Assembly (NCBI GenBank): GCA_019310525.1
Contig: JAFDEE010000040.1
Span: forward strand, 1-49,123
DNA length: 49,123 bases
Direction of reading: 5' to 3'
Source of the DNA: Deltaproteobacteria bacterium
GTDB taxonomy: Bacteria > Desulfobacterota > DSM-4660 > Desulfatiglandales > HGW-15
The translations under genes and the position numbers were made by a program. Of the stretch, positions 17,663-25,201 are shown piece after piece. Position 1 is the stretch's first letter; each line of letters starts with the position of its first letter. The notes under the pieces were generated by a model that saw only the letters and a list, made by a program, of their open reading frames with translations, was not told where the DNA came from and searched no databases.

Positions 17663-19243
17663 TCATTCCTTTTTCCCGTTCACTGATCGTGAAAGTTTGT
17701 ACTGGACACTGTCGGCCAAGGCCTGCCAACTGGCTTCAATGATGTTTGTAGAAACCCCGATCGTAGACCAGATCTCCTTCGCATCCCTGGACTCGATCTG
17801 GACACGCACCCGGGCCGCCGTTCCGTCGGATCCTTCGATCACCCTGGTCTTGAAATCCACCAGCCTCATCTCCCGGATCTCCGGGTAAAACTTGTGGAGG
17901 GCCTTCCGGAGGGCGTTGTCCAGGGCATTGACCGGTCCATCACCCTCGGCGGCCGTAATCTCCTGTTCATCTCCCACCGAGATCTTGATCGTGGCCTGGG
18001 ATGCACTTGGGCCTTTGCCGTTCTTTTCGATCGTCACCCGGAAGGATTCAAGGCTGAAAGGTTCCTCTAACTGCCCGGTCGCCTTCTTTATTAAAAGCTC
18101 CAAGGACCCCTCGGCGGCCTCGAATTCATATCCCTGATCCTCCAGACGCTTTATCTCCTCAACGATTTTCCGGCTCGTGTATCCGTTCCCGCCCAGCTTG
18201 ATGTCCATCTCCTGGGTCTTGTACTCGATGTTGCTCTTCCCGGAGAGATCCGATACCAGGACCCTGCGGCGGTTTCCCACCAACTCAGGTTCCATGTGTT
18301 CGTATGCCACTGGGTTTTTGAGGATGGCGCTCACGTGGACACCGCCCTTGTGGGCGAAGGCGCTTTTGCCTACAAAGGGCCGCTGATTGAAAGGAGGCAC
18401 GTTGGCGATTTCGCTCACATAGCGGGAGAGTTCCGTAAGCTTCCTGAGGTTTTCAGTAGGCAGCACCTCATAGCCCATCTTGAACTGAAGGTTACCCACG
18501 ACGGCGATCAGGTCCACATTTCCACACCGCTCCCCATAACCGTTGATGGTCCCCTGGACCATGGTGACACCGCTCTTAACAGCACTCAGGGAATTGGCCA
18601 AGGCCAGACCGCAATCGTCATGGGCGTGGATCCCCGTGGGGACATCCACCTCCGGCATGACTTCACTGATGATCTTCTCGATTTCGTCCGGCAGGCTCCC
18701 GCCGTTGGTATCGCAAAAAACGATCCGATCGGCCCCTCCCTCCGCTGCGGCCTTCACGGTCTCAAAGGCATAGGAGGGGTTTCTCTTGTACCCGTCGAAG
18801 AAATGTTCTGCGTCGTAAATAACCTCCCTCCCCTTTTCCTTTAAATAGGCCACCGTCTCCCGGATCATGGCGAGGTTTTCCTCCAGAGACACCCCGAGAA
18901 TTTCGGTGGCGTGGATATCCCAGCTTTTGCCGAAGACCGTCACAGTCCCGACCCCGGTATCCAGGAGGGCCTGGATGCTGGGATCTTCTTCCGGTCTCAG
19001 GCTGGCGCGACGTGTACTCCCAAAGGCGGCAAGCCGTGTCCGATTAAAAGGGATCTGTCGGGCCATGTCAAAAAACCTGGCATCCTTCGGGTTGGAACCC
19101 GGCCAGCCTCCTTCTACATAGTGGATACCGAAATCATCCAACTTCCGGCACACCCTGATCTTGTCCTCGGCGGAAAAATTGATCTGCTCCCCCTGGGTAC
19201 CGTCTCTGAGTGTCGTGTCGTATAGCAGGATTTGCCTTCCCAT
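17663..19243 (-). CDS. cimA: (R)-citramalate synthase
   Basis: A 526-residue DRE-TIM enzyme with DTTLRDGTQGEQINFS near the N-terminus, DAEHFFDGYKRNP, and the metal motif GIHAHDDCGLALANSL, followed by a C-terminal LeuA-type regulatory domain. The YDTTLRDGTQGEQ and DAEHFFDG signatures distinguish citramalate synthase from LeuA. It makes citramalate from pyruvate and acetyl-CoA, giving 2-oxobutyrate for isoleucine without threonine deaminase; LeuBCD in the same operon can carry out the following steps. The ATG at 19243 has GGGGGGAG upstream. It is the first structural gene after the attenuator. Confidence 0.92.
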   Translation of the reverse strand: MGRQILLYDTTLRDGTQGEQINFSAEDKIRVCRKLDDFGIHYVEGGWPGSNPKDARFFDMARQIPFNRTRLAAFGSTRRASLRPEEDPSIQALLDTGVGTVTVFGKSWDIHATEILGVSLEENLAMIRETVAYLKEKGREVIYDAEHFFDGYKRNPSYAFETVKAAAEGGADRIVFCDTNGGSLPDEIEKIISEVMPEVDVPTGIHAHDDCGLALANSLSAVKSGVTMVQGTINGYGERCGNVDLIAVVGNLQFKMGYEVLPTENLRKLTELSRYVSEIANVPPFNQRPFVGKSAFAHKGGVHVSAILKNPVAYEHMEPELVGNRRRVLVSDLSGKSNIEYKTQEMDIKLGGNGYTSRKIVEEIKRLEDQGYEFEAAEGSLELLIKKATGQLEEPFSLESFRVTIEKNGKGPSASQATIKISVGDEQEITAAEGDGPVNALDNALRKALHKFYPEIREMRLVDFKTRVIEGSDGTAARVRVQIESRDAKEIWSTIGVSTNIIEASWQALADSVQYKLSRSVNGKKE

Positions 19244-19263
19244 TTTCCATGCTCCCCCCGCAA

Positions 19264-19307
19264 CCAAAAAAAAGATCCGTTATCAGGCGGGCCTGATAAC
19301 GGATCTT
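19264..19307 (-). terminator. Attenuator terminator in the cimA-leu-ilv leader
   Basis: On the minus strand, arms at 19291-19307 and 19272-19288 are a perfect 17-bp inverted repeat with a tiny loop, followed at once by a run of U residues (19266-19273). It ends about 22 bases before the cimA ATG, so transcription that stops here never reaches the operon. The same 3' half of the leader has an alternative partner upstream (see the antiterminator entry). Confidence 0.85.
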
Positions 19308-19417
19308 GTGATGAACTGGTTTGAGCGTTAAGTCATTATCAGGCCCGGGGGTCTTGGAATTACCCCAAGCAGGAGAAGCAGCAGGGATACAAGTATCCCT
19401 ACTGCGCTGATAATGAC
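19289..19417 (-). promoter_or_regulatory. Antiterminator and pause strands of the branched-chain attenuator
   Basis: Three mutually exclusive pairings can be read directly. Strand 1 (19407-19417, GTCATTATCAG, inside Ile/Val codons of the leader peptide) is perfectly complementary over 11 bases to strand 2 (19332-19342). Strand 2 extended (19336-19346, GGGCCTGATAA) is perfectly complementary over 11 bases to strand 3 (19289-19299). Strand 3 pairs with strand 4 to make the terminator. A ribosome stalled at Ile/Val/Leu codons would cover strand 1, free strand 2 to hold strand 3, and allow read-through. Confidence 0.8.
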
Positions 19418-19441
19418 GATAATGTTATGGACCAGATTCAT
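19328..19441 (-). CDS. Branched-chain amino-acid leader peptide (37 aa)
   Basis: ATG at 19441 to TAA at 19328 encodes 37 residues, of which nine are Leu, seven Ile and five Val. It includes six consecutive Leu codons and runs such as NIIVII. It begins about 35 bases after the predicted transcription start and ends 20 bases before the terminator hairpin. Composition, position and the downstream alternative hairpins match ilv/leu leader peptides of other bacteria, whose translation senses charged tRNA supply. Only a weak A-rich ribosome site (AAAAGAA) is seen. The peptide itself likely has no other function, although its hydrophobic centre could also insert in a membrane. Confidence 0.82.
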   Translation of the reverse strand: MNLVHNIIVIISAVGILVSLLLLLLGVIPRPPGLIMT

Positions 19442-19481
19442 TTTTTCTTTTATTTTGCTGCCGAATTAAAATTAAAAAGCA

Positions 19482-19510
19482 TTTTTAATCTATTTCAGAT
19501 ACAATGTCAA
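19482..19510 (-). promoter_or_regulatory. Sigma70-like promoter of the cimA-leu-ilv operon
   Basis: A perfect -35 (TTGACA, 19505-19510 on the minus strand), a 17-base spacer and a TAAAAA -10 (19482-19487) lie about 40 bases upstream of the leader-peptide ATG, in an AT-rich stretch that stands out from the surrounding coding DNA. Confidence 0.6.
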
Positions 19511-19587
19511 GAAATTTTTCGGCCTTTTGCTACTATCCCTCAAATCGTCCTTCCCTTACTGAAACTTGAATCAAACCGGCATCAAGT

Positions 19588-20247
19588 TCATTCAAGGATC
19601 TCGATGCCTTGGATCCGCCCCCCGCCGAATTCGTTCACGGCCTCTGCCGCCACTCCCAGACCGTACCGGAGATGATCGGTTCCGATGCCGGGGATGCCGA
19701 AGGCATAAAAAAGGACGTTTTCGGTTTCGCTCCGCACCCGGGTCTTCTCGTCCGCGCCCTGGCACAGGACACACACGATGGCCTTTTCATCCCTCAGGAC
19801 TATTTCTCCTTCCTTTGTTTGAAACTCCCGTCCGCCCATTCCTTCAGAGACTTCCCCCTCCCCGGCCACATCCAGGGTCAAACGCCCCTCGAAACGATCA
19901 AGATCCGTCACGGCCACCAGGATACCCGCGCACATTTCCGCCATTATATGGGCGTCCACGAAGAGGTCATAGCGAGGGAAGCCACTGTGAATAGTCCGCT
20001 TCAGGTGCTTCGGCAAAGGGCATTCATATCCGAATCCTCGGAAGAACCGATCATAGGCCTCGATCCGCTCCGTGATCCGTGCCAGGGTCTCCCTTTTCCT
20101 CATTCTTCGGAGAAGTCTCCTTTTGTAAGCGTCGAATCCCGGGGGATTGGGGTGATTTCGGCATCCACGGATCATGGACCACCCGAAAGGTACTCCAGGA
20201 TACCGCTTCCTGTAAGCCTCCGAAACGCTCAGATGGAGTTTGGTCAT
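19588..20247 (-). CDS. B3/B4 tRNA-binding-domain protein
   Basis: A 219-residue stand-alone protein related to the B3/B4 domain of the phenylalanyl-tRNA synthetase beta subunit. The family pattern is seen in YPGVPFGWSMIRGCRN near the N-terminus, LPKHLKRTIHSGFPRYDLFVD in the middle, and a C-terminal block LFYAFGIPGIG. In PheRS this domain edits mischarged tRNA; free-standing members are proposed to edit or bind tRNA or amino acids, but their role is not settled. It lies upstream of the branched-chain operon promoter on the same strand. Confidence 0.8.
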   Translation of the reverse strand: MTKLHLSVSEAYRKRYPGVPFGWSMIRGCRNHPNPPGFDAYKRRLLRRMRKRETLARITERIEAYDRFFRGFGYECPLPKHLKRTIHSGFPRYDLFVDAHIMAEMCAGILVAVTDLDRFEGRLTLDVAGEGEVSEGMGGREFQTKEGEIVLRDEKAIVCVLCQGADEKTRVRSETENVLFYAFGIPGIGTDHLRYGLGVAAEAVNEFGGGRIQGIEILE

Positions 20248-20438
20248 GGTTCACCCTCTCCTTCTCCGCCCGGGGCGTCCCTTCTGGACAAGCTGTGAAC
20301 ACGAGGGTTCCCGCTCGGATTGAATGATCTTAAAAGAAGCTCATATCAACCCCTCCGGCCCCTGTCAATTCCCCCTTTTCAGGCCGATCAATATAATCCT
20401 TATTCATAATCTTTCCTCCTTGAACATTTCCCTCGAAT

Positions 20439-21767
20439 ATGCTTCACTCGCACATGAAAGTCCTTGAAGGGAATCCGCCTCCCGGGACCTTACGCGATCG
20501 GTTCCGGTACACTTTCCCTGAGCCAGAAATGAAAGCGGAGGTTGTTGACGACGTGGGACCCGAGGAAAAAATCACATTTGAAGAAAATCGGCTGATGGTC
20601 CCGAACCATCCCGTCATTCCTTATATTGAAGGAGACGGCATAGGACCCGATATCTGGAAGGCGGCGGCCCGTGTACTGGACCGGGCCGTTGAACTCTGCT
20701 GGGAAGGGACCCGGAGGCTCGTCTGGAAAGAGGTCCTGGCCGGGGAAAAGGCCCACCGGGAAACCGGGAGATGGCTGCCCCAGGAGACCATCGAGGCCTT
20801 CAGGGAATACAGGGTCGGGATCAAAGGCCCCCTTACCACGCCTGTCGGAGAAGGCATCCGCAGCCTCAACGTCGCCTTGAGGCACAAGCTGGATCTCTAT
20901 GCCTGCATAAGGCCGGTCCGTTATTTCCGGGGGGTGCCAAGCCCTGTCAAAGAACCCGGGAAAGTCGACATGGTCGTTTTCCGGGAAAACACGGAAGATG
21001 TCTATGCAGGCATGGAACTGGAGGCCGGGCGGGAAGAAACCCGGAATCTTATGGACTACTTTTCCCGAGAACTCGGCTGGCGCATCCGGCCCGATTCGGG
21101 CATAGGGATCAAACCCATAAGTAAGACGGGCAGCCGCCGTCTTATCAAGGCTGCCCTTGATTACGCCTTGGCCAAGGGGAGACGGAGCATCACCCTTGTT
21201 CATAAGGGAAACATCCAAAAATTCACCGAAGGGGCCTTCAGAAACTGGGGATATGAACTCGCCCGGGAACTTTACCCGGATAAGACCGCTTCCTGGGAAG
21301 AAGCGAAGGGGGGCTCTTCAGGGGGAAAGGTCCTTATCAAAGACACCATCGCGGACATCTTCTTTCAGCAGGCCCTGACCCGGCCGGAAGATTTCGATAT
21401 CATCGCCACCACCAATCTGAATGGGGACTATATCTCCGACGCCCTGGCCGCCCAAGTGGGAGGGGTCGGAATGGCCCCCGGCGCCAATATCAATTACGAA
21501 ACCGGCTATGCCATCTTCGAGGCCACACACGGTACGGCCCCTAAATATGCCGGCCTTGACAAGGTGAACCCTTCTTCCTTGATCCTGAGCGGGGCCATGA
21601 TGCTCGACCATCTGGGCTGGTCCGAAGCGGCGCGGCGGATCGAGATGGGCCTGGAGAAAACCTTTTCATCACGCAAGGTCACTTACGATCTTGCCAGGCT
21701 CATGGACGGGGCTGAAGAGGTATCCTGCTCGGGATTCGCCGATCTGGTCTGCGAAAATATGGTCTAG
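20439..21767 (+). CDS. icd: Isocitrate dehydrogenase (NADP-type family)
   Basis: A beta-decarboxylating dehydrogenase close to bacterial NADP isocitrate dehydrogenase: [15 protein letters not shown], the substrate motif [19 protein letters not shown] with its phosphorylatable-type Ser, [18 protein letters not shown] and [13 protein letters not shown] near the C-terminus. It supplies 2-oxoglutarate in the TCA cycle. The start is uncertain: the longest frame begins at 20439, but by comparison with E. coli Icd the ATG at 20529 (MKAEVVDD) fits better. None of the candidates has a clear ribosome site. Confidence 0.9.
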   Translation: MLHSHMKVLEGNPPPGTLRDRFRYTFPEPEMKAEVVDDVGPEEKITFEENRLMVPNHPVIPYIEGDGIGPDIWKAAARVLDRAVELCWEGTRRLVWKEVLAGEKAHRETGRWLPQETIEAFREYRVGIKGPLTTPVGEGIRSLNVALRHKLDLYACIRPVRYFRGVPSPVKEPGKVDMVVFRENTEDVYAGMELEAGREETRNLMDYFSRELGWRIRPDSGIGIKPISKTGSRRLIKAALDYALAKGRRSITLVHKGNIQKFTEGAFRNWGYELARELYPDKTASWEEAKGGSSGGKVLIKDTIADIFFQQALTRPEDFDIIATTNLNGDYISDALAAQVGGVGMAPGANINYETGYAIFEATHGTAPKYAGLDKVNPSSLILSGAMMLDHLGWSEAARRIEMGLEKTFSSRKVTYDLARLMDGAEEVSCSGFADLVCENMV

Positions 21768-21845
21768 GGCAAGGCTTTGTCCGCCCTGGTAAAAGAACCG
21801 GAAACATTGATCCACATTGGAATAAAATCCACCACAATTTTCTCC

Positions 21846-21873
21846 TTGACGAGGGGGGAGAAATTTGTATAGT
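21846..21873 (+). promoter_or_regulatory. Promoter of the GntR-family regulator gene
   Basis: TTGACG (21846-21851), a 16-base spacer and TATAGT (21868-21873) precede the regulator ATG at 21940 by about 65 bases. A perfect palindrome follows immediately downstream. Confidence 0.55.
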
Positions 21874-21887
21874 TAAATGTATGCCGC

Positions 21888-21897
21888 TTGTATACAA
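21888..21897 (+). promoter_or_regulatory. Candidate GntR/FadR-type operator
   Basis: The perfect palindrome TTGTATACAA lies about 15 bases after the -10 of the regulator promoter. It fits the general TNGT-nn-ACNA half-site pattern used by FadR-subfamily proteins, so autorepression is plausible. This is inferred from position and symmetry only. Confidence 0.45.
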
Positions 21898-21939
21898 AAA
21901 ATATAATACCATTCCATTTCAACACATAAAGCCCATTCC

Positions 21940-22641
21940 ATGAAAATAACCGTCCCTTCAAAAATGGATGAGATGTCCTTGACCGAGCGCGTGTATCGGG
22001 ATCTTCGAAACGCCATCATCACCGGTCAAATTCCCGGCGGAACCAGGATGATCGAGGCCGCGTTGGCCGATCAGATGGGGGTAAGCAGAACCCCCGTCAG
22101 GGAGGCCTTGAAAAGATTCGCCCAGGAGGGTCTTGTCTATTCCATTCCTCGGGCCGGATACGTGGTCGAGGACTTGTCTGACGAAGATGTCGAGGATCTC
22201 TTCGCCGTCCGCACGGCCATTGAACAGATCGTGGCCCGATGGGCTCTGCCTAAGATTACAGATGAAGAAATCTCCCTTCTCAAAAAAAACCTGGATGAAA
22301 CGGACGAGGTGCTCCGAAGCGGCCGGACTGAAAAGATGATTGACCTGGATATCGAATTTCACCACATCATTTACAAGGCATGCCGGAGCAAACGGCTTTA
22401 CTTGATCAGCAAAAATCTGGGAGACCACACCCTGAAATTCCGTATCGCATGCATCCATATTCCTGAAATCGCCGAGCGTGCCAGGGATGATCATAAAAAA
22501 ATTTATCAGGCGATAGCGGCAAGAGATCCCGTAGAAACGGAAAAGGCCATCTCCGCCCACCTCATGGTGGTCAAGGAGGATATCCTCAGCTTTTTGAAAC
22601 GTTCCAGGGAAAAACAGTTCATCAGACAGGGCCTTGATTGA
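21940..22641 (+). CDS. GntR-family transcriptional regulator, FadR/FCD subfamily
   Basis: A 233-residue two-domain regulator. The N-terminal winged helix (residues about 13-78) has LRNAIITGQIPGGTRM and LADQMGVSRTPVREALKRF, the GntR hallmark. The all-helical FCD domain (about 85-220) has DLDIEFHHIIYKAC and later Asp/His positions that usually bind a metal and a carboxylate ligand. Members typically repress acid-catabolism genes and respond to the acid. It stands between icd and the branched-chain-type ABC importer on the same strand and may control the importer. Confidence 0.92.
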   Translation: MKITVPSKMDEMSLTERVYRDLRNAIITGQIPGGTRMIEAALADQMGVSRTPVREALKRFAQEGLVYSIPRAGYVVEDLSDEDVEDLFAVRTAIEQIVARWALPKITDEEISLLKKNLDETDEVLRSGRTEKMIDLDIEFHHIIYKACRSKRLYLISKNLGDHTLKFRIACIHIPEIAERARDDHKKIYQAIAARDPVETEKAISAHLMVVKEDILSFLKRSREKQFIRQGLD

Positions 22642-22804
22642 TCGTCTTGGGGGAAGTCGAAATCCGGATGGCCGAAGAACAGTTTCGGTTCAGGGCACCG
22701 CGGGCCTCTCAGGGAACGCGGCCCATTACCGGGACTTTTCGCAAGGTCTTCCTCTTTCGTCCTCTTAACACACCTCTTAACACACCTACAAAAGGAGGGG
22801 CATT

Positions 22805-23965
22805 ATGAAAAAATTTCTTATGTTGGGGTTTGTCGTGATCGGTCTGTTGATCCTGTCAGCTTCACCATTACTCGCAGGAAAAGTTTCCAAAGGCATCCAT
22901 GTCGGGAATGCCGGGGCCTTCACCGGGGACGCGGCTGCACCCTGTATGGAAATCTTCAATTCCGCCCAGATCGCCGTAGATGAGTGGAATGCAAAGGGGG
23001 GCATCCAAGGTGTGAAGATCAAGCACATTATGGGTGATGACGCCATGGATCCAGCCCAAGGTGTCAACGTGGCCCAGAAATTCGTCGCCGATAAGCTGAT
23101 GTACGGCGTTATCGGTCCCCCCATGAGCCACATCGCCCAGGCCACCATGAAGATTTACGGCGCCGCAAACCTCGCATGCATTACCACCGCCGCCTCCAAA
23201 CCGTCCCTCACCGAACAGGGGTACAAGCACTTTTTCCGTGTCAACGCCAGGAACGATGCCCATGGCTGGAACTGTGCCCTTTTTATCAAGAGACACCTAA
23301 AGGCCAAAAAGGTGGCCATTCTCAACGAAAAGGTGGCCTATTGCGAAAACCTGGCCACTGAAACCATCCGGGGGCTCAAAAAGTTGGGAATCACCGATAT
23401 CTTCCAGGACACCATCGTGGCCGGGGCCAAAGACTTTTCTCCCGTCCTTACCAAGGTCAAGGCCTATAATCCCGATGTCCTTTTCTTCGTGGCCACTACG
23501 GCTCCGGACCAGGCCATCGGCGTGCGGCAGGCGAGAGAACTGGGCATCAAGGCCGTGTTTTTCGGAACAGAAGGTGCCAGGGACAAAAACGACTTCATCG
23601 CCGCAGCCGAGGGTGCGGCCGAGGGAGCCTATGTGTATCATTTCGCCCCGGATATCTACAGCATTCCCGAGGCAGCCGGCTATGTGAAGAAGTACGAGTC
23701 GAAGTACGGAACCCTCAGCGGATTCGGTCCTCCCGCCTATGAGGCCATGAACATCCTTCTCACCGCAATCGACAAGGCGGCCAAGGACGGCGATATCACC
23801 CGAAAAGAAGTCGTAAAATACCTCCATGAAACCAAGGGGTACAAAGGCATTTTAGGGTTCCCGGTGACCTTCGACGAGAAAGGCGACCTTGAGGGTGGCG
23901 CGACTTACTTCTTCCGCGTGGAAGGGAAAGATTTCAAGCAGGTTACCGTCATGACCGGAAAGTAA
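22805..23965 (+). CDS. Branched-chain-type ABC transporter substrate-binding protein
   Basis: A 386-residue periplasmic binding protein of the LivJ/leucine-binding type. It has a Sec signal peptide (MKKFLMLGFVVIGLLILS, cleavage near SPLLAGK) and then a Peripla_BP_6-type fold: IHVGNAGAFTGDAAAPCMEIFNSAQIAVDEWNAKGG, VYGVIGPP-like segments and EAMNILLTAIDKAA. The AAAGGAGG site sits just before the ATG. It heads the importer operon. The ligand may be an amino acid, amide, urea or aromatic acid; the fold does not settle it. Confidence 0.92.
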   Translation: MKKFLMLGFVVIGLLILSASPLLAGKVSKGIHVGNAGAFTGDAAAPCMEIFNSAQIAVDEWNAKGGIQGVKIKHIMGDDAMDPAQGVNVAQKFVADKLMYGVIGPPMSHIAQATMKIYGAANLACITTAASKPSLTEQGYKHFFRVNARNDAHGWNCALFIKRHLKAKKVAILNEKVAYCENLATETIRGLKKLGITDIFQDTIVAGAKDFSPVLTKVKAYNPDVLFFVATTAPDQAIGVRQARELGIKAVFFGTEGARDKNDFIAAAEGAAEGAYVYHFAPDIYSIPEAAGYVKKYESKYGTLSGFGPPAYEAMNILLTAIDKAAKDGDITRKEVVKYLHETKGYKGILGFPVTFDEKGDLEGGATYFFRVEGKDFKQVTVMTGK

Positions 23966-24012
23966 TCCGGTCTTCCGGGAGGTCCTGACCCCGGAGGGAG
24001 ATTAACTCGTGT

Positions 24013-24205
24013 CCATCCATAAATAGGCAATTTTATTCAAGGTCAAGGAAGGCGAAGATTTTAACCACAGGAATACATTGAAGTATTTCGAGGATTAAAA
24101 TCTGAGCCTGACCTGTCTGCCGTGCCTGCCTGCCCCTTGGAATGGCAGATAGGCCCGGCACAGGCAGGCGCAGAGATTGGAGAAAATCTGTAAGTGGTCG
24201 GGGAG
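24013..24205. repeat. Dispersed hairpin repeat, copy A
   Basis: This non-coding stretch fills most of the 297-base gap between the binding-protein gene and the permease gene. It starts with CCATCCATAAAT (24013-24024), then has an outer stem (24056-24064 with 24095-24103) enclosing an inner AATAC/GTATT hairpin (24072-24076 with 24083-24087), then a palindromic CCTGTCTGCC...GGCACAGGCAGG insert, and ends GCAGAGATTGGAGAAAAT. About 80 bases are nearly identical to the right edge of the window (copy C), and the architecture recurs at 37.5 kb (element B). It interrupts the transporter operon, leaving a long spacer before the permease gene. Confidence 0.7.
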
Positions 24206-24262
24206 GAGGTTCCCCGGCCACATTTTCCCGGCCCTTACTCAACTTCACGGTGAGCAAGAAAT

Positions 24263-25201
24263 ATGGACTTTTACCTCCAACTCCAGCAACTTCCCCAGCA
24301 ACTGGTAAACGGCCTGACCTTGGGGGGAGTTTACGCCCTGATCGCCATTGGATACACCATGGTCTACGGCATCCTTTTCATGCTGAACTTCGCCCACGGT
24401 GAAGTTTACATGATCGGGGGGTTCGCCGGGTGGTGGGTGCTTCATCTACTTACACGGAACAATGTCCCCATAATGCATGCCGCCTTGGTGATCTCCCTCA
24501 TGATCGTCATCGCCATGGGAGTGACGGGTCTCCTGGGAATCACCATAGAAAGATTCGCCTATCGACCCCTCAGGAAGGCCCCCAGGATGAATCTCCTGTT
24601 GAGTGCCCTCGGGGTATCCATCTTCCTGCAAAACCTCGTGCTCACTTACCAGGGGGCCAAGGTACGGTTCTTCCATGTCACTTCACTTATCCCTGAGGGG
24701 CTGCGCGTTTTCCAAGTGGGAAACGTCGTCCTTTCCTTCATGAAGATCCTGGTCCTCTCCGTTACTTTCCTTCTCATGGGACTCCTGACCTTTCTGGTCA
24801 AGAAAACCAAGGTCGGCAAGGCGATGAGGGCCACGGCCCAGGATATCGAGGCCGCCACATTCATGGGCATAGACGTGGATCGCATCATTGTGCTCGTTTT
24901 CCTCATCGGCTCAGCCCTGGGTGGGGCCGCCGGGACCCTTGTGGGGCTTCTCTTCACCCAGGTGGACTACTACGTGGGATTCCAGGCGGGCCTCAAGGGA
25001 TTCACGGCCGCTGTGCTCGGGGGTATCGGAAACATTGCCGGGGCCATGTTGGGCGGCATTATCCTCGGCCTTCTCGAATCCCTCGCCACCACCTTCTTTC
25101 CCTCGGCTTACAAGGACGTGGTTGCCTTCGTTATCCTTATACTCGTTCTCATCTTCAGGCCTTCGGGTCTGCTCGGGGAAAAGATACCGGAAAAAGTCTG
25201 A
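24263..25201 (+). CDS. livH: Branched-chain-type ABC transporter permease (LivH-like)
   Basis: A 312-residue inner-membrane permease with about eight hydrophobic segments. The start MDFYLQLQQLPQQLVNGLTLGGVYALIAIGYT contains the NGLxxGxxYALxAxGxT pattern of LivH, followed by YGILFMLNFAHGEVYMIG. The conserved GLLFTQVDYYVGFQAGLKGF block lies near the C-terminus. Its TGA overlaps the ATG of the next gene. It forms the membrane channel with the LivM part of the fused protein. Confidence 0.92.
   Translation: MDFYLQLQQLPQQLVNGLTLGGVYALIAIGYTMVYGILFMLNFAHGEVYMIGGFAGWWVLHLLTRNNVPIMHAALVISLMIVIAMGVTGLLGITIERFAYRPLRKAPRMNLLLSALGVSIFLQNLVLTYQGAKVRFFHVTSLIPEGLRVFQVGNVVLSFMKILVLSVTFLLMGLLTFLVKKTKVGKAMRATAQDIEAATFMGIDVDRIIVLVFLIGSALGGAAGTLVGLLFTQVDYYVGFQAGLKGFTAAVLGGIGNIAGAMLGGIILGLLESLATTFFPSAYKDVVAFVILILVLIFRPSGLLGEKIPEKV

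Noticed and set aside
22761-22784. Tandem 12-base repeat CCTCTTAACACA before the binding-protein gene, as an operator
   Set aside because: Only two copies, no symmetry, and right next to the ribosome site; it could be simple slippage.
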